From assembly GCA_963825645.1 (NCBI GenBank), contig CAWGTT010000008.1:62001-126000 (forward strand): DNA of 64,000 bases, read 5' to 3'. Below the pieces are notes generated by a model, which was not told the DNA's origin, did not search any database, and worked only from the letters and a program-made list of their open reading frames with translations. Of the stretch, positions 35,807-43,880 are shown piece by piece. The position numbers were made by a program, and so were the translations under genes. This stretch comes from JADJPO01 sp963825645. Lineage in GTDB: Bacteria > Actinomycetota > Actinomycetes > Actinomycetales > Kineosporiaceae. Within the stretch, counting starts at the first letter, position 1. Each line of letters starts with the position of its first letter.

Positions 35807-36613
35807 TCAGCGCACCTCGGTGATCTCCGGCCCCCGGGCGAAGGGGTTCAGGTCGGCGCGGGAACGGGGCTCTCCCCCGGAGGTGGTCGCCTCGTCCGTA
35901 GGACCGGGCGGGCTCGGGTCCTGACCGGTGACCTCCTGGGGCAGGTTCAACGGCAGCAGCTCACGTGGAGCCATCGCCTCGGCGCCTCGGATCACAACCA
36001 CCTCTCTGACCACCGACTCGAGCTCCTGGGCCGCTGCTGGCTCCGAGACGGCCGCACCGTGGAAGACCGCCCGCAAGAACCACCGGGGCCCGTCGATTCC
36101 CGCGAAGCGGGCCGGTTGGTGCCCCGTGCGACCATCCGAGGTGCGCACCGGGATGTGCGCGAGCAGCTCCCGGCCGAAGACGCCGTCCTGCTCCTCGGCC
36201 GTCCCACCCTGCCGAGTGATGCCGGAGGCGATCTCAGCCATGATCTCGGGCCAGATCCCTTCACTGCGCGGCGCGGCGAACGCCTGAAGCTGCACCGCGG
36301 AGCCCCCCAGCTGGACCGTGGCCGCGGTCACCGAGCCGGAGGTCTCATCGACGTCCAGACGCAGCTCCATGCCCTCACGCCCGTGAAGGCGCAGCGCACC
36401 CAGGTCGACGTAACCCTCCACGCCATCGCGCTCGCTGACGTCCCACGGACCGTTCGGCCGGGGTGAGAGCAGGCTGCGGGGCGCAGCGTCCTCCTCCGGC
36501 TCCGCGACCGCCCCGGCCGCCGGCGCACCCTCGTCCGCGGGCATGGTCTGGTCGTCAGCGCCGTCCGCACCCTCGTCTGCGTCATCCGCGCCCTGACGAC
36601 GGAACCACCTCAC
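35807..36613 (-). CDS. DUF3710 family protein
   Basis: The 268-residue protein has an acidic, disordered N-terminus (VRWFRRQGADDADEGADG) and a conserved core with GYVDLGALRLHGREGMELRL, QLQAFAAPRSEGIWPEI and RFAGIDGPRWFLRAVFHGAA. The family is actinobacterial and of unknown function. Its GTG start overlaps the stop of dut (GTGA), so the two are coupled. GGGAG lies just upstream of that start. Confidence 0.87.
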   Translation of the reverse strand: MRWFRRQGADDADEGADGADDQTMPADEGAPAAGAVAEPEEDAAPRSLLSPRPNGPWDVSERDGVEGYVDLGALRLHGREGMELRLDVDETSGSVTAATVQLGGSAVQLQAFAAPRSEGIWPEIMAEIASGITRQGGTAEEQDGVFGRELLAHIPVRTSDGRTGHQPARFAGIDGPRWFLRAVFHGAAVSEPAAAQELESVVREVVVIRGAEAMAPRELLPLNLPQEVTGQDPSPPGPTDEATTSGGEPRSRADLNPFARGPEITEVR

Positions 36614-37167
36614 GGTCTCCCACCTTTCCCCTGCCTGCTGTCCGCCCCGCGGGCGGCACCGTCCTCGTCTGCGGCACGGAACCCGCCGGTCGAGCCGAAC
36701 CCGCCGGCCCCGCGCTGCGACGCCGGCAGCTCGGCGACCTCGACGAACCGGGCCCGCTCGACGCGCTGGACGACGAGCTGGGCGATCCGGTCCCCACGAT
36801 GCAACGTGACCGTCTCGGCGGAGTCCGTATTGATCAATGTGACCTTGATCTCCCCCCGGTACCCGGCGTCCACCGTGCCGGGTGCGTTCACCACGGTAAC
36901 CCCGTGCCGGGCGGCCAGTCCCGACCGTGGGTGGACGAAGGCGGCATATCCCGGCGGCAGGGCGATGGCGACCCCGGTCGGCACCACCTGCCGCTGACCC
37001 GGGGCCAGCTGGACGTCGATCGCGGTGCACAGGTCGGCGCCGGCATCGTCCGGCCGGGCATACCCCGGCAGGGGCAACGCCCCGTCGAGCCGCTGGATGA
37101 GCACGTCCAGCTCGGCCGTCGGCGGGCCTGCCTCGGGGATGGCGGTCTGCGCTCTCGTCCAGCTCAC
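36610..37167 (-). CDS. dut: Deoxyuridine 5'-triphosphate nucleotidohydrolase
   Basis: Dut hydrolyses dUTP to dUMP and keeps uracil out of DNA. The 185-residue protein shows the trimeric dUTPase motifs in order: DDAGADLCTAIDVQL, VHPRSGLAARHGVTVVNAPG, TVDAGYRGEIKVTLIN, RIAQLVVQRV, and the C-terminal arm RGAGGFGSTGGF. A tail of about 20 charged residues follows the arm and is unusual. The GTG at 37167 is supported by a TAGCCT box 6 bases upstream; it adds about 20 residues to the family's normal start. The stop overlaps the DUF3710 start. Confidence 0.95.
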   Translation of the reverse strand: MSWTRAQTAIPEAGPPTAELDVLIQRLDGALPLPGYARPDDAGADLCTAIDVQLAPGQRQVVPTGVAIALPPGYAAFVHPRSGLAARHGVTVVNAPGTVDAGYRGEIKVTLINTDSAETVTLHRGDRIAQLVVQRVERARFVEVAELPASQRGAGGFGSTGGFRAADEDGAARGADSRQGKGGRP

Positions 37168-37173
37168 CGGGGC

Positions 37174-37179
37174 AGGCTA
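37174..37179 (-). promoter_or_regulatory. -10 box TAGCCT of leaderless dut
   Basis: On the minus strand TAGCCT ends exactly 6 bases before the GTG at 37167. Confidence 0.6.
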
Positions 37180-37216
37180 GTCCCCACACGCGAGCCGGCA
37201 TGGCAGGCTGGGCAGC

Positions 37217-37678
37217 ATGGCGGGAGGCTCTGTCGGCACGCTGCGCTATGACGAGCGCCTTCACCCCGCGTGGTGGGTCTGGACCGCCGTCATGTTCATC
37301 GGACTCGGGCTGGGCCTGAGCCTGTCGGTGGTGAGCCCGCAGGCGGGCCTGGTCACCGCGGTGGGGTCCTGCCTGGTCTTGGCCGGCCTGCTGGCGCGCA
37401 GCACCCCACGGCTCCTGGTGGGCGGCGGCCTGCTCCGCGCCGGGGCCGCCGCCATCGAGGTCGGGCTGATCGGTCGGATCGAGGTGCTCGACGCCGAGTC
37501 GATGCGCCACGCCCATGGCCCGGGACTCGACGCGAGAGCTTATCTGTGTCTGCGCGGCTGGATCCCGACGGGGGTCAGGCTCACCCTGATCGACCCGGCG
37601 GATCCCACCCCCTACTGGCTGGTCTCCAGCCGCACCCCGGACCTTCTCGCCCAGGCAGTGGCCGCCGAGCAGGTCTGA
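37217..37678 (+). CDS. DUF3093 family membrane protein
   Basis: The 153-residue protein has two adjacent membrane helices near the N-terminus (about residues 20-60) and a soluble C-terminal domain with GWIPTGVRLTLIDPADPTPYW and SSRTPDLLAQAV. The opening RYDERLHPAWWVWTAV is the family signature. Function is unknown. It diverges from dut across 49 bases, as in other actinobacteria. CAGGCT ends 7 bases before the ATG, a weak form of the leaderless pattern. Confidence 0.87.
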   Translation: MAGGSVGTLRYDERLHPAWWVWTAVMFIGLGLGLSLSVVSPQAGLVTAVGSCLVLAGLLARSTPRLLVGGGLLRAGAAAIEVGLIGRIEVLDAESMRHAHGPGLDARAYLCLRGWIPTGVRLTLIDPADPTPYWLVSSRTPDLLAQAVAAEQV

Positions 37679-37750
37679 TGGACGGCGCGAGCGTCACCGG
37701 GAACACCGCCCGCCGTGTAAGCCCTGCCCAACGTGCAGCGGGCCCACGAC

Positions 37751-38050
37751 TCAGGCGGCGCACTCCCGGCACACGGGCATCCCGCCGATCTCCTTGGCCA
37801 GCTGGCTGCGATGGTGCACGAGGAAACAGCTGGAACAGGTGAACTCGTCGGCCTGGCGCGGTAGCACCCGGACCGACAGCTCTTCGTTGGACAGGTCGGC
37901 GCCGGGCAGCTCGAAGCCTTCGGCCGCCTCGGTCTCGTCCTCGTCGACCGCCCCGGACCCCTTATCGACGCGCCGAGCCTTGAGCTCCTCGATCGAGTCC
38001 TCGCTGAGCTCGTCGTCGGTCTTTCGTGGCGCGTCGTAGTCAGTCGCCAT
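37751..38050 (-). CDS. DUF4193 family zinc-ribbon-like protein
   Basis: This 99-residue acidic protein begins MATDYDAPRKTDDELSEDSI and ends with a cysteine pair pattern, CSSCFLVHHRSQLAKE then MPVCRECAA, which could hold a zinc ion. The family is found throughout actinobacteria next to dut and sigma factor genes, without known function. The ATG at 38050 is preceded by GGGAG about 11 bases upstream. Confidence 0.88.
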   Translation of the reverse strand: MATDYDAPRKTDDELSEDSIEELKARRVDKGSGAVDEDETEAAEGFELPGADLSNEELSVRVLPRQADEFTCSSCFLVHHRSQLAKEIGGMPVCRECAA

Positions 38051-38383
38051 TCAGGTCACGCTCCCGAAGCAAAAGTCGTTGCCGTAGTTAAGTCGTCGTT
38101 CAGAGTCAGAACAGGTCCTTGGTCCTCGTCCGTACCCGTCGCCCTCGCCCGGCCGGACGCCCCCGTAACGCCGCACGAGCCCTTTTTGTGCCCGCTCGCT
38201 GCAGGCGCGCGGGAGGATTGTGCACCATCTCGGGCCCGGTAGCGAACCAAGCACGGTGTGACGGTGCTCAACCGGCCGACACCGCCCGATTCGACCAAGC
38301 CCTCGTCCGCACGGCCCAGGTGGCGTAAGGTCCTGGCTTCCGGGCGGGCAACGCGAGCCGGCCCTGGTGACGCGGAGGTGGTC
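38051..38383. other. Intergenic gap between the DUF4193 gene and a small conserved gene
   Basis: These 333 bases hold the divergent starts of two small genes. The part 38070-38110 is AT-richer and likely contains the DUF4193 promoter, but no clear -35/-10 pair stands out. The open frames across it lack conserved-looking sequence and are not called. Confidence 0.4.
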
Positions 38384-38635
38384 GTGGTCGGGTTTCACCA
38401 GGCGATCAGCAACCGGGTGGCAGACGTGGAACGTCACCTCGACGAAGCGAAACAGGCCGGGGATGACTACCTGGTCGAGATCCGCCTCGGCGAGCTCGAG
38501 TCGATGGTCCGGCTGGCTGCTGAGAATGGGATCGCCCTCGACGGCACCGAGCGCATATTCGCCGCCTACGGACGTGTCACGCCCGACCTGGGCATGACCG
38601 GTCCGATCGACGCGACCGACCGTGCCACCGGCTGA
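38384..38635 (+). CDS. Small conserved hypothetical protein
   Basis: An 83-residue, mostly helical, acidic protein: the helix region VADVERHLDEAKQAGDDYLV is followed by IRLGELESMVRLAAENGIAL. The GTG at 38384 has GGAGG 5 bases upstream, which picks it over the longer frame from 38258. I do not recognise a family. Its position between the DUF4193 gene and suhB is shared with small genes in related genomes, which supports expression. Confidence 0.65.
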   Translation: MVGFHQAISNRVADVERHLDEAKQAGDDYLVEIRLGELESMVRLAAENGIALDGTERIFAAYGRVTPDLGMTGPIDATDRATG

Positions 38636-38687
38636 GCCGGGCCGAGGTTCGCTCACCGACCAGTCGCCGGCGAGGTCGCGGCTGTGC

Positions 38688-39596
38688 TCAGTCCGGGTCG
38701 TCGGCGTCCGCGCCGAGGCCGCCGAGCCGATCGGTCAGCACACCCAGCAGCGGCTCGACCCCTGCCACGACCATGTCACCGGACGGCGGGGCGCCGCGTA
38801 GCCCACAGACACCACCGCCGGCCTCCGCGATCACCAGCATCGCGGCGGCCATGTCCCACGGGTTCAGGCCGCGCTCGTAGAACGCGTCCAGCCGGCCGTC
38901 GGCCACCGCGCACAGATCCAGCGCCGCGCTGCCGATCCGCCGAAGGTCACGCATCTGCGGCAGGAGCTCCACCAGCACCCTGGCCTGCGCCCGGCGCCGA
39001 CCCGGAAGGTACCCGAAGCCGGTTCCGACCAGGGCCCGCGCCAACACGGGAGGCGTCGGCGCGGTGATCGGCTCGCCGTCCAGGTAGGCACCCCGGCCGA
39101 CGCCCGCCGTCCAGGTCTGACCGGTCGCGGGGTTCACGACACAGCCGGCGACGGGCCACCAGTTGCCCGGCGCGGCGGGGTCGCCGAGTACCGCGGCCAC
39201 GCTCACCGCGTAGGCCTGCAGGCCGTAGAGGTAGTTCACGGTCCCGTCGATGGGATCGATCAGCCAGGTCAGACCGCTGCTGCCGACCTGGTGCCCGTCC
39301 TCCTCGCCGAAGACGCCGTCCTCGGGTCGGGCGTGGGTTATCCGTCGCCGGATCAACGACTCGACCGCCCAGTCCATCTCGGTGACCACATCGGTGGGGC
39401 TGCTCTTGGTGGCCGCGACCTCGACCTTGGTGACCCCACCGTCGTCGCGGCCCGGCCGACCCCTGGCGACCATGGTGGCCGCTTCCCGCGCGGTGTTCTC
39501 GGCCAGCTCGATCAGGTCTGTGAGGTGGGGCAGCTCGGGCCGACCGGACACCGCGGACGGCGCGGGCACCGCGGCCCGGGAGGGCTCCTGGCTCAC
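38688..39596 (-). CDS. suhB: Inositol-1-monophosphatase family protein
   Basis: The 302-residue phosphatase releases phosphate from inositol monophosphate or related sugar phosphates with magnesium. Metal ligands are in GVFGEEDGHQ, LIDPIDGTVNYLYG and NPWDMAAAMLVIAEAGG, in the expected order. Its GTG start overlaps the hemH stop (GTGA). About 35 Pro/Ala-rich residues precede the conserved fold. In M. tuberculosis suhB lies in this same block between dut and sigA. In actinobacteria it supports inositol for mycothiol and phosphatidylinositol. Confidence 0.92.
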   Translation of the reverse strand: MSQEPSRAAVPAPSAVSGRPELPHLTDLIELAENTAREAATMVARGRPGRDDGGVTKVEVAATKSSPTDVVTEMDWAVESLIRRRITHARPEDGVFGEEDGHQVGSSGLTWLIDPIDGTVNYLYGLQAYAVSVAAVLGDPAAPGNWWPVAGCVVNPATGQTWTAGVGRGAYLDGEPITAPTPPVLARALVGTGFGYLPGRRRAQARVLVELLPQMRDLRRIGSAALDLCAVADGRLDAFYERGLNPWDMAAAMLVIAEAGGGVCGLRGAPPSGDMVVAGVEPLLGVLTDRLGGLGADADDPD

Positions 39597-40711
39597 GCCG
39601 GTCCCTGCACCTTCGCACAGCAGCCCTGAGGACACCGTGAGGGCAGGGCGCCCAGCTCGCCCGCCGCCGGCCGGTCGACCGCCTCACCACGGGCCTGCAT
39701 GGCGCGCTCGAGGCTGAGATCGACCAGCCCGGAGACGAAGTCGCGATGGGTGCCGACGGTGGCGGCGCGGGCGAACCCCAGCCCCAGCCGGTCGGCGAGG
39801 CCCGCTGCCTCGGTGTCCAGATCGAAGATCACCTCCATGTGGTCGCTGACGAAGCCGATCGGCACCACCACCACACCGGTGACCCCCGCCTTGGCCTGCT
39901 CGAGCAGGTAGTCGTTGACGTCCGGCTCCAGCCAGGGCACCTGCGGGGAACCCGACCGCGAGCAGTACGCGAGGTCCCAGCCCGGGGAACGACCGATCCG
40001 GGTCGATACGGCGTCCATCACGGTCGCCGCCACGTCCAGGTGCTGACGTGTGTAGGCGCCACCAGCAGGTCCGGATCGCTCCTGCATCGACAGTGGGATG
40101 GAGTGGGTGACGAAGACGACCCGAGGCGAGAGCGCCGCATCCGGGTCGAGCCGGCTGAAGGCCGCTGTGACGGCATCGACGTTGGCCGACACGAAGCCCG
40201 GATGGTTGAAGTAGGGGCGAACTTTGTCGACGAGGAGCTCGATCCCCTCACCGGCGAGCTCGGCCAGTGCCGCTGACATGTCATCCTGATACTGACGGCA
40301 CCCGGAGTAGCTGGAGTACGCGCTGGTCACCACCGTCACCAGTCGGCGGGCACCACCGCGGTGCGCCTGGCGCAGCGCGTCGGCCACGAACGGGTCCCAG
40401 TTGCGGTTGCCCCAGTACAACGGCACGTCCAGGTCACGCCGCGCCAGCTCGTCACCGAGCGCGGCCAACAGCGCCCGGTTCTGGTCGTTGATCGGGCTGC
40501 GCCCGCCGAAGGCGTAGTAGTGCTCGGCAACCGACTCCAGCCGCTCGCGGGGGATCGCCCGACCGCGGGCCACGTTCTGCAGGAACGGCATTACCTCCTC
40601 CGGGCGCTCGGGGCCGCCGAAGGACTGGAGCAGAATTCCGTCGTAGGGCGCCAGCGCGGCCGGGCGGTGCCGCGGCGGCGCCGGTGACGCAAGATGCGGT
40701 TCAGATGTCAC
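39593..40711 (-). CDS. hemH: Ferrochelatase (coproporphyrin type)
   Basis: The 372-residue enzyme inserts iron into coproporphyrin III. It has YDGILLQSFGGPERPEEVMPF, YYAFGGRSPINDQN, the metal-binding His in VFVTHSIPLSMQ, and the Glu region VVVPIGFVSDHMEVIFDLDTEA. The C-terminus SRCPQGCCAKVQGP has the clustered cysteines that bind a 2Fe-2S centre in actinobacterial enzymes. The GTG at 40711 has GAGGA 7 bases upstream. It is coupled to suhB downstream. With HemQ and HemE in this window it fits the coproporphyrin-dependent haem route (CpfC in newer naming). Confidence 0.94.
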   Translation of the reverse strand: MTSEPHLASPAPPRHRPAALAPYDGILLQSFGGPERPEEVMPFLQNVARGRAIPRERLESVAEHYYAFGGRSPINDQNRALLAALGDELARRDLDVPLYWGNRNWDPFVADALRQAHRGGARRLVTVVTSAYSSYSGCRQYQDDMSAALAELAGEGIELLVDKVRPYFNHPGFVSANVDAVTAAFSRLDPDAALSPRVVFVTHSIPLSMQERSGPAGGAYTRQHLDVAATVMDAVSTRIGRSPGWDLAYCSRSGSPQVPWLEPDVNDYLLEQAKAGVTGVVVVPIGFVSDHMEVIFDLDTEAAGLADRLGLGFARAATVGTHRDFVSGLVDLSLERAMQARGEAVDRPAAGELGALPSRCPQGCCAKVQGPA

Positions 40712-40964
40712 CGTCGCATCCTCGCACCTGCGGTGCCGTCGTTCAGCACGAGGCGCCGGTCCCCCGTCACCAGAGCCTGCCGAACGCCCCATGGCCGATC
40801 ACCCTCGGTACCGTCCGGCGCCCCGTGCCACGGCGCGAGGTCCCGGTCGCGGCACGCAGGGTAGCCGTCGATGCGCGGCATCTGACGCCACGCCCGACGA
40901 CATGCTTCGCCATCTCGGCACGGGGTGGCACAGTCGGACCAGGACGCACCAGGAGGGGTGACAC

Positions 40965-42119
40965 ATGCAGGACCTCACGCTCGTCGGCGTCCACGACGAC
41001 GGTGAGCACCTGGTGCTTTCCGCCTCCGACGGCCAGAGGTACCGGGTCCGCGTCGACGAGTCGATGCGCGCTGCGGTGCGCCGCGACCGCCCCCGCCTGG
41101 GCCAGTTGCAGATCGAGACCGACGGCCGGCTGCGGCCGCGGGACATCCAGGCCAGGATCCGGGCGGGCGAGAGCGCCGAGGGTGTCGCGGAGGATTCCGG
41201 CCTCCCGATCGAGTACGTGCGTCGCTACGAGGGACCGGTGCTCGCCGAGCGCGAGTTCGTCGTCCGGCAGGCACGAGCGGTCCGGCTGCGCGGGGTCTCC
41301 CGGGACAAGGGGGGCGCGCCAAGCCTCGACGACCTCGTCACCGAGCGGCTCAGTGCCCGCGAGGTGCAGCTGTCGACCCTGGAATGGGACGCCTGGCGAA
41401 CCGAGGACGGGACCTGGACCGTCGCCCTGACCTTCACCGCCGGCACCCGGGAGCGTCGCGCCCGGTGGGCCTATGACGCCCAGCTTCGCCACGTCAGTGC
41501 GCAGGACGACGAAGCGCGCTGGCTGACCGACGACGAGGCGTCCTCGTCCAGCCCGGGAGCAGCCACTCACCGCCGGCTGGTCCCGATCCGATCCGCGGAT
41601 CCGTCGCTCGCGGGCGAGGACCTCTCCCTCGAGCAGGTCTACGACGTGGAGGCTGATGGGTCTGTGCAAGCGGTGACGAGCTGGCCGTCGGCCTCGACCG
41701 TCGACCTGCTGGACACTCTGCGCGAACGGCGCGGGCGACGCCAACGGCCCGTCATCGACCACGACTACCCCGCCTCGGACGACGACCGAGACGAGATGTT
41801 CGACGACATGCCGGGCGCCACGAGCGCTTCGGCCCGACCGACGGCTCGTCCGAGTGAGCGACCGGCGATGCCGCCCGCGGCCCATCCCCCGGTCTCGCGA
41901 CCGGAGCTGGCCGAGGACGCCGAGGTGCTCGACCTTCCCGACACCCCACCGTCCGGGGTGCCGGCGAGCACCGGAACCGGTGCCGCGACCACGACACCGG
42001 CTGCCGTCACCACTGGGCAGCCGGCTGGCACGAGTGCCACCCCGTCGCCCTCTCGTCGCACCAAACGCGCGAGCGTGCCCAGCTGGGACGACATCGTCTT
42101 CGGCGGCCGGCGCGAGTAG
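40965..42119 (+). CDS. sepH: Septation protein SepH (DUF3071)
   Basis: SepH binds FtsZ and supports its assembly at division or sporulation septa. The 384-residue protein has the DUF3071 domain at residues 1-165 (MQDLTLVGVHDDGEHLVLSA start), with a helix-turn-helix-like region IRAGESAEGVAEDSGLPIEY, then a long Pro/Ala/Thr-rich linker and a short conserved tail RASVPSWDDIVFGGRRE. AGGAGG lies at the right distance upstream of the ATG. The Ser-Trp-Asp-Asp-Ile-Val-Phe tail is a family hallmark. It diverges from hemH. Confidence 0.93.
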   Translation: MQDLTLVGVHDDGEHLVLSASDGQRYRVRVDESMRAAVRRDRPRLGQLQIETDGRLRPRDIQARIRAGESAEGVAEDSGLPIEYVRRYEGPVLAEREFVVRQARAVRLRGVSRDKGGAPSLDDLVTERLSAREVQLSTLEWDAWRTEDGTWTVALTFTAGTRERRARWAYDAQLRHVSAQDDEARWLTDDEASSSSPGAATHRRLVPIRSADPSLAGEDLSLEQVYDVEADGSVQAVTSWPSASTVDLLDTLRERRGRRQRPVIDHDYPASDDDRDEMFDDMPGATSASARPTARPSERPAMPPAAHPPVSRPELAEDAEVLDLPDTPPSGVPASTGTGAATTTPAAVTTGQPAGTSATPSPSRRTKRASVPSWDDIVFGGRRE

Positions 42120-42124
42120 CGCCC

Positions 42125-43252
42125 TTACGCTGCGCCCGAGACGAGAAACGGCACCGCGACCTCCGCCGGGGTCCGCGCCCCGTGCAGACCGAGCAGGGCC
42201 AGGCTCTCGGGACGGGCTGTTCGGGAGTCCACCACGGCCACCGGTCCGCGTGCCGAGACGATCACGTCACCGATGCGCGGCAACACCCGCGGGTGGACCG
42301 GGCCGAACCACCCGCGCTCGATCGCCTGTCCGCGAGTGAGCAGGTCCATGCTCGACCCGAGCCGGGCACGCCAGGCGGCGAGCACGTCGCCTGCCGCCCC
42401 GGGGCGGCAGTACAGGTGCAGGGCACGCGCCTCGCCGCCGACGAGTCGGACGCCGGCGGACAGGTCCGCCTCGTCGGCCAGGTCCAGCCTGTTCTCGAAC
42501 GGCACGTCGACCATCCCGTGGTCGGCGGTGACCACCACGAGAGTGTTCGGGCCCAGGCGAGCGACCAGCTGCTGCATGGCGCCGTCGACGGCGGACAGCT
42601 CGTCGGCCCACTGCCAAGAGTCGCACCCGTAGACGTGGCCGACCTTGTCGATCTGCCCCCAGTAGAGGTACATGAGGGCGGACCGCCGACCCGCCGTACG
42701 CAGCGCGGCGACGGCGGCGTCGATGCGTTGCTGCAGGGTCGCCGCGGCCTGGAACCGTCCCCCGCGCAACGCCGCCTCGGTGAGCCCCGACCCGTCGAAG
42801 TAGTCCGGGCCGATCCGGACCACGTCGACTTCTCGGCCGGCGAGCTGTTCGAACACGGTGGGTTCGGGCTGCCAGCGCCGAGGGTCGACCGCCGGATCCC
42901 ACGCCAGCTCGCTGAACACTACGTCACGGTCCGGATCGAGCACGTCGAGCCCGACCAGCCCGTGGCTACCTGGCAGCAGCCCCGTGCCGAGGGTGCCCAT
43001 GCTGGTCGCGGTGGTGCTCGGAAAGGCACAGCTGAGATCGGTAGAGGCGTTGACGCGCAGCTGGCGCAGGAACGGTGCATGACCGCTACGCCGGTCCAGC
43101 AGCTCAGCGCCCAGACCGTCGAGCAGGACCAGCACCACGTGCCGCGCCGACGGAAGGCACAGCCGGCCCGGATCACCGACCGCAACGCCGAGAGAGCGGG
43201 CCACGGCCGGCATCACCTGCGCCAAGCCGAGATCGGTGGTGTCGTCAGCCAC
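42125..43252 (-). CDS. Alkaline phosphatase-fold phosphodiesterase (nucleotide pyrophosphatase family)
   Basis: The 375-residue protein has the two-metal alkaline phosphatase fold: HVVLVLLDGLGAELLD at the first metal, the nucleophile Thr in AFPSTTATSMGTLGTGLLPG, YWGQIDKVGHVYG and VVVTADHGMVDVP with later ligands. It cleaves phosphodiester or pyrophosphate bonds; the substrate is unknown. No signal peptide is seen, so it is probably cytoplasmic. The GTG start overlaps the end of the DUF5998 gene by 8 bases. The pair and its order beside Pat are conserved in actinobacteria. Confidence 0.87.
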   Translation of the reverse strand: MADDTTDLGLAQVMPAVARSLGVAVGDPGRLCLPSARHVVLVLLDGLGAELLDRRSGHAPFLRQLRVNASTDLSCAFPSTTATSMGTLGTGLLPGSHGLVGLDVLDPDRDVVFSELAWDPAVDPRRWQPEPTVFEQLAGREVDVVRIGPDYFDGSGLTEAALRGGRFQAAATLQQRIDAAVAALRTAGRRSALMYLYWGQIDKVGHVYGCDSWQWADELSAVDGAMQQLVARLGPNTLVVVTADHGMVDVPFENRLDLADEADLSAGVRLVGGEARALHLYCRPGAAGDVLAAWRARLGSSMDLLTRGQAIERGWFGPVHPRVLPRIGDVIVSARGPVAVVDSRTARPESLALLGLHGARTPAEVAVPFLVSGAA

Positions 43253-43868
43253 CCGCTCGCCCGGCGGCGATCGCGACCGCGGCCGACAGATCGCGCACGA
43301 ACGCCACAGCCGCGCGAACGGCCGCCACGCCCTCGGCCTCGGCCGACAGCCGCAGGGTGATGTCGTCGGCGGACGTACTTCCGGTGTAGCCGTGGTCCGC
43401 CTCGCACTCGGGGTCGGCGCAGCCGGCGGGCTCGAGGTCGACCCGGGAGACCGCACCCCACCCGATGCTCAGCGTCATCTCACGAGGGGTGTCGCCCCGG
43501 TGATGCTGGGCCGGCAGCGTGACCGCCTGGGAGAGCACCAGCGAGCGCACGTGCTGCAAAGCGACCGACTCGGTGCTGGCCGTGGCATAGGGCTGCGGGC
43601 TGAGTGCGTCCGGATCGTGGTCGTCGGCGTGCGCCACCACCAGCCGGCTGGGGGTCAGTACGAGAACGGTGACATGCCGACGGACCTCGTCCCGGTCGAA
43701 GGTGGTCTCCGGGTGCACCAGGAAGCTGCGCACCTCCTCGCCCGCCACGGCGATCTCGAGCACGTCGCAGACGAGCTCGGGGTAATACCCGGCCCGCTCC
43801 ACGTCGCCGCGCAGCTGCTTGGGCAGCCCGGTTCCCGGGTGCTTCACTGTCGTCGGTCGTTCCCGCAC
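43245..43868 (-). CDS. DUF5998 family protein
   Basis: The 207-residue protein is conserved in actinobacteria without known function. It starts RERPTTVKHPGTGLPKQLRG and has a beta-rich core: VRSFLVHPETTFDRDEVRRH, VTVLVLTPSRLVVAHADDH and DDITLRLSAEAEGVAAVRAA. Cys pair CADPEC could bind a metal. The GTG at 43868 lies 6 bases after CAGGAT, the weak leaderless form that is also seen at the rhodanese gene. It is coupled to the phosphodiesterase gene. Confidence 0.8.
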   Translation of the reverse strand: MRERPTTVKHPGTGLPKQLRGDVERAGYYPELVCDVLEIAVAGEEVRSFLVHPETTFDRDEVRRHVTVLVLTPSRLVVAHADDHDPDALSPQPYATASTESVALQHVRSLVLSQAVTLPAQHHRGDTPREMTLSIGWGAVSRVDLEPAGCADPECEADHGYTGSTSADDITLRLSAEAEGVAAVRAAVAFVRDLSAAVAIAAGRAGG

Positions 43869-43880
43869 TCGCCCATCCTG

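Noticed and set aside
37751..38050. Mobile or transferred gene cluster in the 35-40 kb block of small unknown genes
   Set aside because: The DUF3159, DUF3710, DUF3093 and DUF4193 genes are core actinobacterial families in their usual order, with codon use like the neighbours.
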